A stretch of 10,314 nucleotides of DNA from DASUFP01 sp036274495 (GTDB lineage Bacteria; Bacteroidota; Bacteroidia; AKYH767-A; OLB10), in assembly GCA_036274495.1 (NCBI GenBank), contig DASUFP010000008.1:1-10314 (forward strand), given 5' to 3'. Numbering within the stretch: position 1 is the first letter of the stretch; each line of letters opens with the position of its first letter. Below, in pieces: positions 1 to 6,847 of the stretch. Both the position numbers and the translations under genes were made by a program. The notes beneath the pieces are model-generated. The model was not told the origin of the DNA and ran no database searches. It saw nothing but the letters and a program-made list of their open reading frames with translations.

Positions 1-538
1 ATATCAGATAGGCTAAAAAAATATTTGCAATTAAAAATGAAATCAAAAAAAAGATGAAATGCTTGCTTGTTTTTTTTATTATTTTGTCCGATGTCCAGGT
101 AGCTTTCCGCAATGCTCTTTGTTGATTAGCATCACCTTCAATCAAATATTCAATTCTACGAAATACCATTTCCATAAAAATGGTTTGTGGACACGTCCAG
201 CCACACCAAAGCCTTCCGAAAACGGAGGTGAAAAGTACAATGAAGACAATAAATGTTAACATGGATAACCCGAAAAGAAAAAAATCCTGTGGCCAAAAAA
301 TTAACCCGAATATGATAAATTTTCTTTCCAGAACATTCACCATGAAAAAGGGGTTACCGTTAACTTTTATAAACGGGAGACCAAATAAAATTATTAAACA
401 GAAATAACTTACCCATTTTCTTGCCTCATACAATTTACCGGCAGGCAACTGGGGGAATATCCATACCCTTTTACCCTTCGTATCAATGGTGGAAACAGAA
501 TCCCTGAATGATTCATCCGGTATGGATGGTTGTTGCAT
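1..538 (-). CDS. ccoG: CcoG (RdxA/FixG) cbb3 oxidase accessory ferredoxin-like protein, 5' part only
   Basis: The gene starts at the ATG at 538-536 and runs off the left edge, so 179 N-terminal residues are visible. They show the characteristic CcoG opening: a soluble lead of about 40 residues, a first membrane segment near residues 41-59, a second near 85-108, then the conserved stretch GRLWCGWTCPQ (residues 108-118, with C112 and C116) followed by FMEMVFRRIEYLIEGD. A third membrane segment begins near residue 160. In the family, CcoG is a membrane-bound polyferredoxin-type protein linked to Cu(II) reduction during cbb3 oxidase assembly; its iron-sulphur motifs would lie beyond the window. 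It follows ccoP by 95 bp in the same direction, the usual cco gene order. There is no Shine-Dalgarno motif in front of the ATG. The family call is secure; completeness cannot be judged. Confidence 0.93.
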   Translation of the reverse strand, partial: MQQPSIPDESFRDSVSTIDTKGKRVWIFPQLPAGKLYEARKWVSYFCLIILFGLPFIKVNGNPFFMVNVLERKFIIFGLIFWPQDFFLFGLSMLTFIVFIVLFTSVFGRLWCGWTCPQTIFMEMVFRRIEYLIEGDANQQRALRKATWTSDKIIKKTSKHFIFFLISFLIANIFLAYLI

Positions 539-613
539 TAATGAGTTTTTAATTATGAAAATTCACAGAGTGCTTTCAGGGGACTTTTTCTGATACGCTG
601 CGTTTTAAACTTT

Positions 614-629
614 ATCAGAATGTTCTGAT
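614..629. repeat. 16-bp inverted repeat between ccoP and ccoG
   Basis: ATCAGAA-TG-TTCTGAT is a perfect dyad with 7-bp arms and a 2-bp centre, 5 bp downstream of the ccoP stop codon. A third copy of the arm occurs nearby (TTCTGATA at 588-595). The centre is too short for a strong RNA hairpin without losing pairs, and no T-run follows on the minus strand, so a protein-binding site or a weak processing hairpin fits better than a terminator. Function is unknown. Confidence 0.4.
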
Positions 630-633
630 TCAT

Positions 634-1587
634 TCAAATAGTTGCGGTGGAAGCCGAAGCTGAAGAATCAGGTTTTACTTGCATACTGCTGTCTTGAGTA
701 CTTTTATTGGTTTCTGAAAACAAATCACCTTGGGGAGCTTTTGGATTGGGCGGATTACTTCCCCGCAATGATTTTATGTAACTGGCAACTTGTTGAATTT
801 GTACCGGAGTAAGCTGGCCTTGCCAGGCAATCATCCCTTTTGCGGTAACTCCGTATTTAATTGTTTTAAAGAGGTCTGTAATTTTCCCTCCATGAATCCA
901 GTAATCATCAGTAAGATTTGGACCTACTGTTCCTTCGCCTCCCTTACCATGGCAGACACTGCATTTCTCGTTAAAGATTTTACTGCCTTCACTAAGATCG
1001 CTCTTTGATGTCATCAGCGTGGCCGTATTTTCATCAACCGAATTTGCAGCTAATTTCAACCTTTCAATTTTTTGAAGATCAGCCTCTTTGAGTTGTGCAA
1101 GATACTCCTGCTCCTGTACATCACCTTTACCAACTACGTGATAATTAATCATGTAAATAAATGCCCAAATTATTGTGACATAAAAACCATATTTCCACCA
1201 GGGAGGAAGATTGTTATCCAGTTCCCGGATGCCATCGTAATTGTGATCCAGCAATACATCAGCCTCGTGCTCAACCGGAACTGCATCGTTGATAAAGCGC
1301 TTACTCATGCGGGTCCAGAAACTAATTTTTTTAGGCCCGGTAGCTGATGCCGCTGCAACGCTCTTTTTGACAGGGGGAGCCATCTTGTTAGTTAACAGGT
1401 TAATGACTTTACCTAAAACAAGGACCGTTCCCAGTAATGCAATAATGGTCAACAGCATGAGGTATGTCATAGGGTCGGTAACCAGACGTGGAACTGTACC
1501 CTGAGTTTCGGCAACAGCGCTTTGCTGAGCAATTGCTGTTCCGCAACTATACAGGATAAAAGGAAATAGTGAAAGGGTTCTTTTCAT
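634..1587 (-). CDS. ccoP: CcoP, cbb3-type cytochrome c oxidase subunit III (one-haem form)
   Basis: Encodes 317 residues of the membrane-anchored cytochrome c subunit that passes electrons into the cbb3 oxidase. Residues 1-20 look like a signal peptide or first hydrophobic segment. A membrane helix spans about 40-63. The CcoP N-terminal signature DHNYDGIRELDNNLPPWW lies at 114-131 and leads into a second helix at about 131-152. A charged linker follows, then a single cytochrome c domain with haem motif CSVCH at 209-213 and likely axial Met252 in KGMIAW. The conserved GPNLTDDYWIHGG precedes that Met. Proteobacterial CcoP carries two CxxCH motifs; only one is present here, as I recall for Bacteroidota versions. 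The last 27 residues are a Ser/Thr/Asp-rich low-complexity tail. It lies 18 bp downstream of ccoQ in one transcription unit. Confidence 0.95.
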   Translation of the reverse strand: MKRTLSLFPFILYSCGTAIAQQSAVAETQGTVPRLVTDPMTYLMLLTIIALLGTVLVLGKVINLLTNKMAPPVKKSVAAASATGPKKISFWTRMSKRFINDAVPVEHEADVLLDHNYDGIRELDNNLPPWWKYGFYVTIIWAFIYMINYHVVGKGDVQEQEYLAQLKEADLQKIERLKLAANSVDENTATLMTSKSDLSEGSKIFNEKCSVCHGKGGEGTVGPNLTDDYWIHGGKITDLFKTIKYGVTAKGMIAWQGQLTPVQIQQVASYIKSLRGSNPPNPKAPQGDLFSETNKSTQDSSMQVKPDSSASASTATI

Positions 1588-1605
1588 AAAATAAGGTGCT
1601 AAGTT

Positions 1606-1800
1606 TCAGATTCCAAGCATTGTTTCATTACCATCCTTATTATCTTCTAATGGGAGTTGCCCCATTTCGTTGATAAAAGTTTTATCCATAAATATCACTC
1701 TGACAAAAAGAATCACAAAAAACAAAAAGAATATCAGGAGTGACACCAAGGGATAGATACCAATACCGGAAATTGTTTCGAGATAAGTTATGAATTTCAT
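1606..1800 (-). CDS. ccoQ: CcoQ/FixQ-like small cbb3 oxidase subunit IV
   Basis: A 64-residue single-span membrane protein. The short N-terminus (MKFITYLETISGIGIYP) leads into a strongly hydrophobic helix at about residues 17-37, followed by a charged cytoplasmic tail with an LPLEDN motif. Size, topology and position between the ccoN-ccoO gene and ccoP match CcoQ, which in other bacteria stabilises the interaction of CcoP with the CcoNO core. The ATG at 1800 lies only 4 bp after the ccoNO stop, so translation is probably coupled. There is no Shine-Dalgarno motif. Sequence conservation in this family is low, so the call rests mainly on context and topology. Confidence 0.85.
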   Translation of the reverse strand: MKFITYLETISGIGIYPLVSLLIFFLFFVILFVRVIFMDKTFINEMGQLPLEDNKDGNETMLGI

Positions 1801-1804
1801 ATTG

Positions 1805-3940
1805 TTAGTTGCTTGCTGTTTTAGGTTCTGCTTTTATGTCGGTTCCAAGACGTTGCAAATAGGCAATAAGCGCAATAATTTCCCTGTCGGCCATTACCTC
1901 AATACCATCTTTCGACAACCGGCCTGCAATTGCAGCAGCCTGATGATCCAAATCGGTTCGTGCCTGAGTTTTTTCATAACCATCAGGGTATGGAACGCCG
2001 AGCTTTTGCATTACGCTTATTTTTTTCGGTAGATTTTCAACGTCAAGTTGATTTTCAATAAGCCAAGGATAGGATGGCATGAGAGATCCCGGTGACATAG
2101 AAGTAGGATCCTCCATATGATTGAAATGCCATGAATCAGGATATTTACCTCCTACACGATGCAAATCAGGTCCCGTACGTTTTGAGCCCCACAGGAAGGG
2201 ATGGTCATATACAAACTCTCCTGCTTTTGAATACTCCCCATATCTTTCGGTTTCGGAGCGGAAGGGACGCACCATTTGACTATGGCAATTGTAACATCCT
2301 TCCCTGATATAAATATCGCGTCCCTCCAGTTCGAGAGGTGTATAGGGCTTTACCGATGATATGGTTGGGATATTTTCCTTTACAAGGAAAGTAGGAATCA
2401 TTTCTACCATACCGCCAATCAATATCATAATCAAACTAAATACAAGCATCATTACCGGTTTGCGTTCTAGCCGGCGGTGCCAGTGTTCCCCGGGATTGTG
2501 CAGCACAGGTTGTTTTGCGAGAGCAGGAGCTTCGGCTTCTTCATTTGCCAGCAGATTTCCTGATTTGGCGGTCCGGTATAAATTATACACCATCACAATA
2601 ACCCCAATGAGGTATAAACCTCCGCCCACGGCACGCAAACGGTACATTGGAACTATTTGTGTAACGGTTTCAAGGAAGTTCGGGTACTTAAGGAATCCAT
2701 CAGCTGTAAACTCCTTCCACATAAGTGACTGAGTAAAGCCTGCCCAGTACATTGGAATCGCGTAAAAGAGGATGCCGATAGTGCCAATCCAAAAATGGAA
2801 TCCTGCCAGTTTTTTTGAGAATAATTCAGTTCTGTATAATCTGGGCATTAACCAGTATAAAATTCCGAATGTCAGGAATCCATTCCATCCAAGTGCTCCT
2901 ACGTGTACGTGCGCAATGGTCCAGTCGGTAAAGTGACTTATGGCATTTACATTTTTCAAGGAAAGCATAGGTCCTTCAAATGTTGCCATACCGTAGGCTG
3001 TCACAGCCACTACCATAAACTTTAACACAACACTTTCGCGTACCTTATCCCAGGCGCCTCTTAATGTGAGAAGTCCATTAATCATACCTCCCCATGAGGG
3101 AGCAATGAGCATTATAGAAAATACAGTTCCCAGTGACTGAGCCCAGTTTGGCAAGGCAGTATATAAAAGGTGATGGGGGCCGGCCCAGATATAGAGAAAA
3201 ATCAATGCCCAGAAGTGGATTATTGAAAGGCGATAGGAATATACCGGTCTGTTTGCAGCTTTTGGGATGAAATAATACATGAGTCCCAGATACGGAGTGG
3301 TCAGAAAAAATGCTACTGCATTGTGACCGTACCACCATTGAACCAATGCATCTTGAACACCCGCATACATGGAATAGCTTTTCATGAAACTCACAGGCAT
3401 TTCAAATGAATTCACAATATGCAATACAGCTACAGTAACAAAAGTGGCTATGAAGAACCAGATTGCAACATAAATATGTTTTTCTCTCCGTTTTATGATG
3501 GTACCCATCATATTAATTCCAAAAACCACCCATAAAATTGTTATAGCAATGTCTATTGGCCATTCGAGTTCAGCATATTCCTTGCTGGTAGTAAAACCAA
3601 GGGGGAGAGAAACAGCAGCAGCCACTATTATCAATTGCCATCCCCAGAAATTTATATTGCTGAGCAGATCACTGAACATTCGTGCCTTGCACAACCGTTG
3701 CAGCGAATAATAGAGACCTGTGAATATACCGTTCCCCACAAAAGCAAAAATAACCGCGTTGGTGTGCAGCGGTCTTATTCTTCCAAAGGTGGTATAGGGC
3801 AACTCAAAATTAAATACCGGCCAAATGAGCTGAAGCGCGGCAATGAGCCCTACAAGCATGCCTACCACTCCCCAGATAACCGTCGCCCAGGCGAAGTTTC
3901 TGACGATTTTGTTGTCGTAATAGAATTTTTCTATTTCCAT
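1805..3940 (-). CDS. ccoNO: CcoN-CcoO fusion: catalytic subunit I plus mono-haem subunit II of cbb3 oxidase
   Basis: Encodes 711 residues. Residues 1 to about 460 are CcoN, the haem-copper oxidase subunit with some 12 membrane helices that reduces oxygen and pumps protons. Expected ligands are present: H59 (low-spin haem b), H206 and the pair H256/H257 (CuB), Y250 placed like the cross-linked tyrosine of cbb3 enzymes, and H344/H346 in AHVHVGALGWNG (haem b3 and haem b). A linker at about 460-494 leads to CcoO: one membrane helix (about 495-516), haem motif CYNCH at 549-553, the conserved SQMVRPFRSETERYGEYS, and Met621 in SLMPSYPWL as likely axial ligand. CcoN (about 470 residues) and CcoO (about 200) are separate genes in Proteobacteria; here one uninterrupted frame covers both, as in many Bacteroidota. 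The ATG at 3940 lies 9 bp after ccoS. No catalytic residue appears to be missing. Confidence 0.97.
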   Translation of the reverse strand: MEIEKFYYDNKIVRNFAWATVIWGVVGMLVGLIAALQLIWPVFNFELPYTTFGRIRPLHTNAVIFAFVGNGIFTGLYYSLQRLCKARMFSDLLSNINFWGWQLIIVAAAVSLPLGFTTSKEYAELEWPIDIAITILWVVFGINMMGTIIKRREKHIYVAIWFFIATFVTVAVLHIVNSFEMPVSFMKSYSMYAGVQDALVQWWYGHNAVAFFLTTPYLGLMYYFIPKAANRPVYSYRLSIIHFWALIFLYIWAGPHHLLYTALPNWAQSLGTVFSIMLIAPSWGGMINGLLTLRGAWDKVRESVVLKFMVVAVTAYGMATFEGPMLSLKNVNAISHFTDWTIAHVHVGALGWNGFLTFGILYWLMPRLYRTELFSKKLAGFHFWIGTIGILFYAIPMYWAGFTQSLMWKEFTADGFLKYPNFLETVTQIVPMYRLRAVGGGLYLIGVIVMVYNLYRTAKSGNLLANEEAEAPALAKQPVLHNPGEHWHRRLERKPVMMLVFSLIMILIGGMVEMIPTFLVKENIPTISSVKPYTPLELEGRDIYIREGCYNCHSQMVRPFRSETERYGEYSKAGEFVYDHPFLWGSKRTGPDLHRVGGKYPDSWHFNHMEDPTSMSPGSLMPSYPWLIENQLDVENLPKKISVMQKLGVPYPDGYEKTQARTDLDHQAAAIAGRLSKDGIEVMADREIIALIAYLQRLGTDIKAEPKTASN

Positions 3941-3949
3941 AAGGTTGTG

Positions 3950-4111
3950 TTACGGTTTTGGTTCTTCAGGTGTTGTATCATCAATGAGTATGCGTACCGA
4001 TGGGGTGTAATCATCCTCATACTGCCCTTTTTTTACCGACCATATGAATGCGATAAGAAAACCGGTTGCTACCAGCAAACTAATGCCTATGAGGAGAAAG
4101 AGAACGCTCAT
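3950..4111 (-). CDS. ccoS: CcoS, cbb3-type oxidase assembly protein
   Basis: A 53-residue protein read from the ATG at 4111-4109 to the TAA at 3952-3950. The N-terminal membrane helix (MSVLFLLIGISLLVATGFLIAFIW, residues 1-24) is followed by VKKGQYEDDYTPSVRIL, the family's hallmark G-Q-[YF]-[DE]-D segment. An acidic, proline-containing tail ends the protein. CcoS is required in other bacteria for cofactor insertion (haem b and CuB) into CcoN. It lies directly upstream of ccoNO with a 9-bp gap and downstream of ccoI with a 65-bp gap that carries a probable promoter. Its start has no Shine-Dalgarno motif. Confidence 0.95.
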   Translation of the reverse strand: MSVLFLLIGISLLVATGFLIAFIWSVKKGQYEDDYTPSVRILIDDTTPEEPKP

Positions 4112-4136
4112 TGAGGAATCTGTGTAAAAACAGGCT

Positions 4137-4180
4137 CAAAAATACCCGCGTGTAAATTGTTGGTATATGACCTTTATCAG
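4137..4180 (-). promoter_or_regulatory. Predicted internal promoter with CRP/FNR-type site ahead of ccoS
   Basis: Read on the minus strand, CTGATAAAGGTCAT (4180-4167) contains a TGA-N6-TCA dyad of CRP/FNR type. It is followed by TATTTTTG (4144-4137), a full match to the Bacteroidota -7 consensus TAnnTTTG. The dyad centre lies 36.5 bp upstream of the final G of the box. If transcription starts about 5 bp after the box (about 4132), the dyad is centred at -41.5, the class II activator position. The dyad overlaps the ccoI stop codon. No -33 TTTG is visible at the usual spacing, as expected for an activator-dependent promoter. This is inference from motifs only. Confidence 0.5.
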
Positions 4181-6648
4181 GATAATTGGTGACTTTTGTC
4201 AGCTTTTATCTGGGCCTGACCTGGCACATCCCTGAAAACCAGTTTGCCAATTAAATTAGTAGCCGTGGTGGTAAATAACACCATGCTAATGGTACTTAAA
4301 GGCATAATAATGGCTGCAAAAAGTGGAGAAATGAGTCCTTGAACGGCAAACCAGATTCCGATACAATTATAGAGTAGTGAAATCAGGTAACTCACATAAA
4401 TAATATTCATGGAGTATTTGGAAAATTTAAGAAACATGGGTAAAAGGTGAAATGATTTGGCATCCAGAATGGCATCGCAGGCAGGTGAAAAGTTATTGGT
4501 GTCGTCCGAAACAGCCAGCCCTACATTACTTTGAAAAAGTGCACCGGCGTCATTTAGTCCGTCGCCGGCCATCAATACATGGTTTCCCTGGTGTTGCAGA
4601 TTTTTGATGAACTGCAATTTATTTGCCGGCGATTGCCCGAAGTGTAGCTTATCGGAATCCGGAAAGAACTCCGCTAATGATTCCTTCTCTGCATCGTTAT
4701 CTCCCGACAATAAATGAAGATTATAGTTTTCAGACAGCGCATTCGTAACAGTTTTCAATCCTTCACGGTAAACACCCCGGATCTCATAAAAACCTTTGTA
4801 GGTTGAGTTAATCGTAACATGTACTTCAGATCGCCTGCTATTTCCTGTACTGTTTCCGTTTCCGGCAAACGTAGTAGAACCTGCCTTTATCATCATACCG
4901 ATTACGATTCCGCTCATGCCCTTACCGGGGATTTCTTCAAAGTTCGAAACTTCAGGACGAGTGCTTTCTTCTGCAATACCCGCGATTACTCTGCTGAGAG
5001 GATGTTGCGAACTCGACGCTAAAGATGCAACGGCCAGAATTTCTGTTGTATTGAGAGGGCTTCCATGCCAGGTGTATTCTGCATCACCAGCTTTAGTAAG
5101 CGTTCCTGTTTTATCGAAAACAATGGTATCAATTGAGGCCATCTTTTCAATTACTCTCGTGTTTTTGAGATAGATATTTTGATTTCCCAAAATTCTGATG
5201 CTGTTACCAAGAGTAAAAGGGTAGGAGAGTGCAAGAGCACAGGGGCAGGTGATAATCAGCACGGCAGTAAATGCATTTAATGCGGTATGAACTTCACCTT
5301 TCCATATCCACCATCCTCCGGCTGCAGCAGCAATAGCTATTACAACCAGTGTAAATACATAGCTGACTTTATCAACTATTGATGTGAGTTCATTTTCCTT
5401 ATGTTCACTATCACCATGTTCATTCCAGAGCTGGGTGAGCCTGCTTTGTGATACTTCACTCACCACCTCCAGTTCGATGGCGGAACCAGCCTGCCGACCG
5501 CCGGCATAAATGCGGTCGCCGCTCTGTTTTGGAACAGGAATATTTTCTCCGGTAACAAAACTGTAGTCAATTGCTGCATCTCCTTTGAGTAAAATGCAAT
5601 CAGCAGGTATCAATTCACCATTCCGCACCAGTATCCTGTCGCCGTGATGAAGATCTGATACGGCTTTGCTTTCTTCTTTCCCATTCTTCAGCACTGAGAC
5701 TGCTACGGGGAAATAAGATTTATAATCCCGTTCAAACGACAACCTTTCATACGTCTTATTCTGAAACATCCTGCCAGTTAGCATGAAAAATATCAGCCCG
5801 GCGAAGGTGTCCATATACCCTGCACCGGTTCCTGAAAGAATCTCATAAAGACTCCGGCTGTACATCACTGTAATCCCGAGTGAAATAGGGAAATCCATAT
5901 TCAGGCGTCCCTGCTTTAAACCGTTCCAGGCTGACCGGAAAAAGTCGATGTCGGCATAAAGCAGTACTGGCAACGACAACAGTATGTTGAGGTAACCGAA
6001 AGTCTTCACAAACCGGCCTTCAAACACGCTGCTCAGTCCGAAATACTCCGGAAAGCTGAGCAGCATGATGTTGCCGAAGCAGAAAAAAGCCACACCCAGT
6101 TTGTAATAGGTCTGCATGTTGGTAGCAGGTGCCTTTTTCTTTTCGAGATTGCTGAGGCTGATATGCGGGGGATAGCCGATGCGGTTGAGCAGTTCGGCTA
6201 CTTTACGCAGCGATGTTTCTTTTTCGTTGAATACGATGCTTGCCTCCCGCTTCAGAAAGTTCACCGTAGAGCGCTTAACGCCCATGTCGAGTTTATACAG
6301 ATGCTCCAGCAGCCAGATGCACGAGCTGCAATGGATCTGAGGGATCAGGAAAGTAATATGGGTCTCGGTGCCATCGGTAAACGATACCAGCTTTTGTAGC
6401 ACCTGTTCATCATCGAGGAATTCATAGCGGGCAGCATTGCGTGTTTTGATGCTCTTGTCACCGGGATTGGCATTAAGGGAATAGTAGTTGCTAAGATTAT
6501 TCTCTTTTAATATTTCATAAACCAATTTACATCCCTCACAACAAAAGTCTTTATCATAAACATGAATAGGAATGTCCCTGCACGGGTCACCGCAATGGTA
6601 ACACAAAAGCTTTTCGGTAGTTTCTAAAGAAGAGCAAATTCCTGACAT
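4177..6648 (-). CDS. ccoI: CcoI/FixI-type copper-translocating P1B ATPase
   Basis: Encodes 823 residues of a heavy-metal P-type ATPase that exports copper across the inner membrane for the oxidase CuB centre. An N-terminal cysteine-rich metal-binding region (C16, H18, C19, C23, then CCEGC at 36-40) precedes a heavy-metal-associated domain with CSSC at 107-110. Several membrane helices lie at about 183-294. The actuator has TGEN at 366-369 (usually TGES/TGET). The intramembrane copper site is CPC at 468-470, the phosphorylation motif DKTGTLT begins at D512, H549-P550 is the nucleotide-domain HP pair, and GDGLND is at 695-700. Helices near 740-800 close the protein. The duplicated N-terminal Cys modules and the adjacent ccoS favour CcoI over the housekeeping CopA type. 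The start at 6648 is the only ATG near the first Cys motif, yet it nearly coincides with the predicted transcription start. Codons 56 to 256 are GC-richer than the rest. Confidence 0.95.
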   Translation of the reverse strand: MSGICSSLETTEKLLCYHCGDPCRDIPIHVYDKDFCCEGCKLVYEILKENNLSNYYSLNANPGDKSIKTRNAARYEFLDDEQVLQKLVSFTDGTETHITFLIPQIHCSSCIWLLEHLYKLDMGVKRSTVNFLKREASIVFNEKETSLRKVAELLNRIGYPPHISLSNLEKKKAPATNMQTYYKLGVAFFCFGNIMLLSFPEYFGLSSVFEGRFVKTFGYLNILLSLPVLLYADIDFFRSAWNGLKQGRLNMDFPISLGITVMYSRSLYEILSGTGAGYMDTFAGLIFFMLTGRMFQNKTYERLSFERDYKSYFPVAVSVLKNGKEESKAVSDLHHGDRILVRNGELIPADCILLKGDAAIDYSFVTGENIPVPKQSGDRIYAGGRQAGSAIELEVVSEVSQSRLTQLWNEHGDSEHKENELTSIVDKVSYVFTLVVIAIAAAAGGWWIWKGEVHTALNAFTAVLIITCPCALALSYPFTLGNSIRILGNQNIYLKNTRVIEKMASIDTIVFDKTGTLTKAGDAEYTWHGSPLNTTEILAVASLASSSQHPLSRVIAGIAEESTRPEVSNFEEIPGKGMSGIVIGMMIKAGSTTFAGNGNSTGNSRRSEVHVTINSTYKGFYEIRGVYREGLKTVTNALSENYNLHLLSGDNDAEKESLAEFFPDSDKLHFGQSPANKLQFIKNLQHQGNHVLMAGDGLNDAGALFQSNVGLAVSDDTNNFSPACDAILDAKSFHLLPMFLKFSKYSMNIIYVSYLISLLYNCIGIWFAVQGLISPLFAAIIMPLSTISMVLFTTTATNLIGKLVFRDVPGQAQIKADKSHQLS

Positions 6649-6653
6649 GATAG

Positions 6654-6697
6654 CAAAAATATGGGAACCTATAAATAGCTAAAATGATATAAGTCAG
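6654..6697 (-). promoter_or_regulatory. Predicted ccoI promoter with CRP/FNR-type site
   Basis: On the minus strand, CTGACTTATATCAT (6697-6684) contains TGA-N6-TCA, the symmetric core of CRP/FNR sites (7 of 10 defined positions match TTGAT-N4-ATCAA). TATTTTTG (6661-6654) is a full TAnnTTTG -7 box; the tetramer 19 bp upstream is TTTT, 3 of 4 against TTTG. The dyad centre lies 36.5 bp from the final G of the box, the same as in the ccoS-proximal promoter. The predicted transcription start (about 6649) is 1 bp from the ccoI ATG, which would give an almost leaderless mRNA. Regulator identity is not shown; a Crp/Fnr-family oxygen or redox sensor is the obvious candidate. Confidence 0.55.
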
Positions 6698-6847
6698 GTT
6701 TATGAAAAGGAGTAAATGTCAGAAGCTGTTGAATCACAAAGCCTTGATTCTTAAATCCAGATACAATGAATCATGGATCCAGTCACCCGCATCAATAGGC
6801 AGCAGCACGAAAAAATTTCCAAATTCTGAAGTCCCTTGCTTTACGGG

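Noticed and set aside
59..407. Plus-strand open frames of 66 and 75 codons
   Set aside because: They lie antisense to ccoG, whose conserved residues are unmistakable on the minus strand, and their translations show no family features.
605..618. A third CRP/FNR site ahead of ccoG (CTGATAAAG followed by TTTAA on the minus strand)
   Set aside because: Only one half-site is intact, and no TAnnTTTG box occurs at the spacing shared by the two good sites.
3635..4114. A 159-codon plus-strand open frame
   Set aside because: It is antisense to the start of ccoNO and to all of ccoS, both strongly supported; its composition is that of a shadow frame.
6731..6750. Inverted repeat GAATCA-N8-TGATTC as a ubiD terminator
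   Set aside because: Arms are only 6 bp and AT-rich, and no T-run follows on the minus strand. I see no convincing intrinsic terminator anywhere in 6649-6847.
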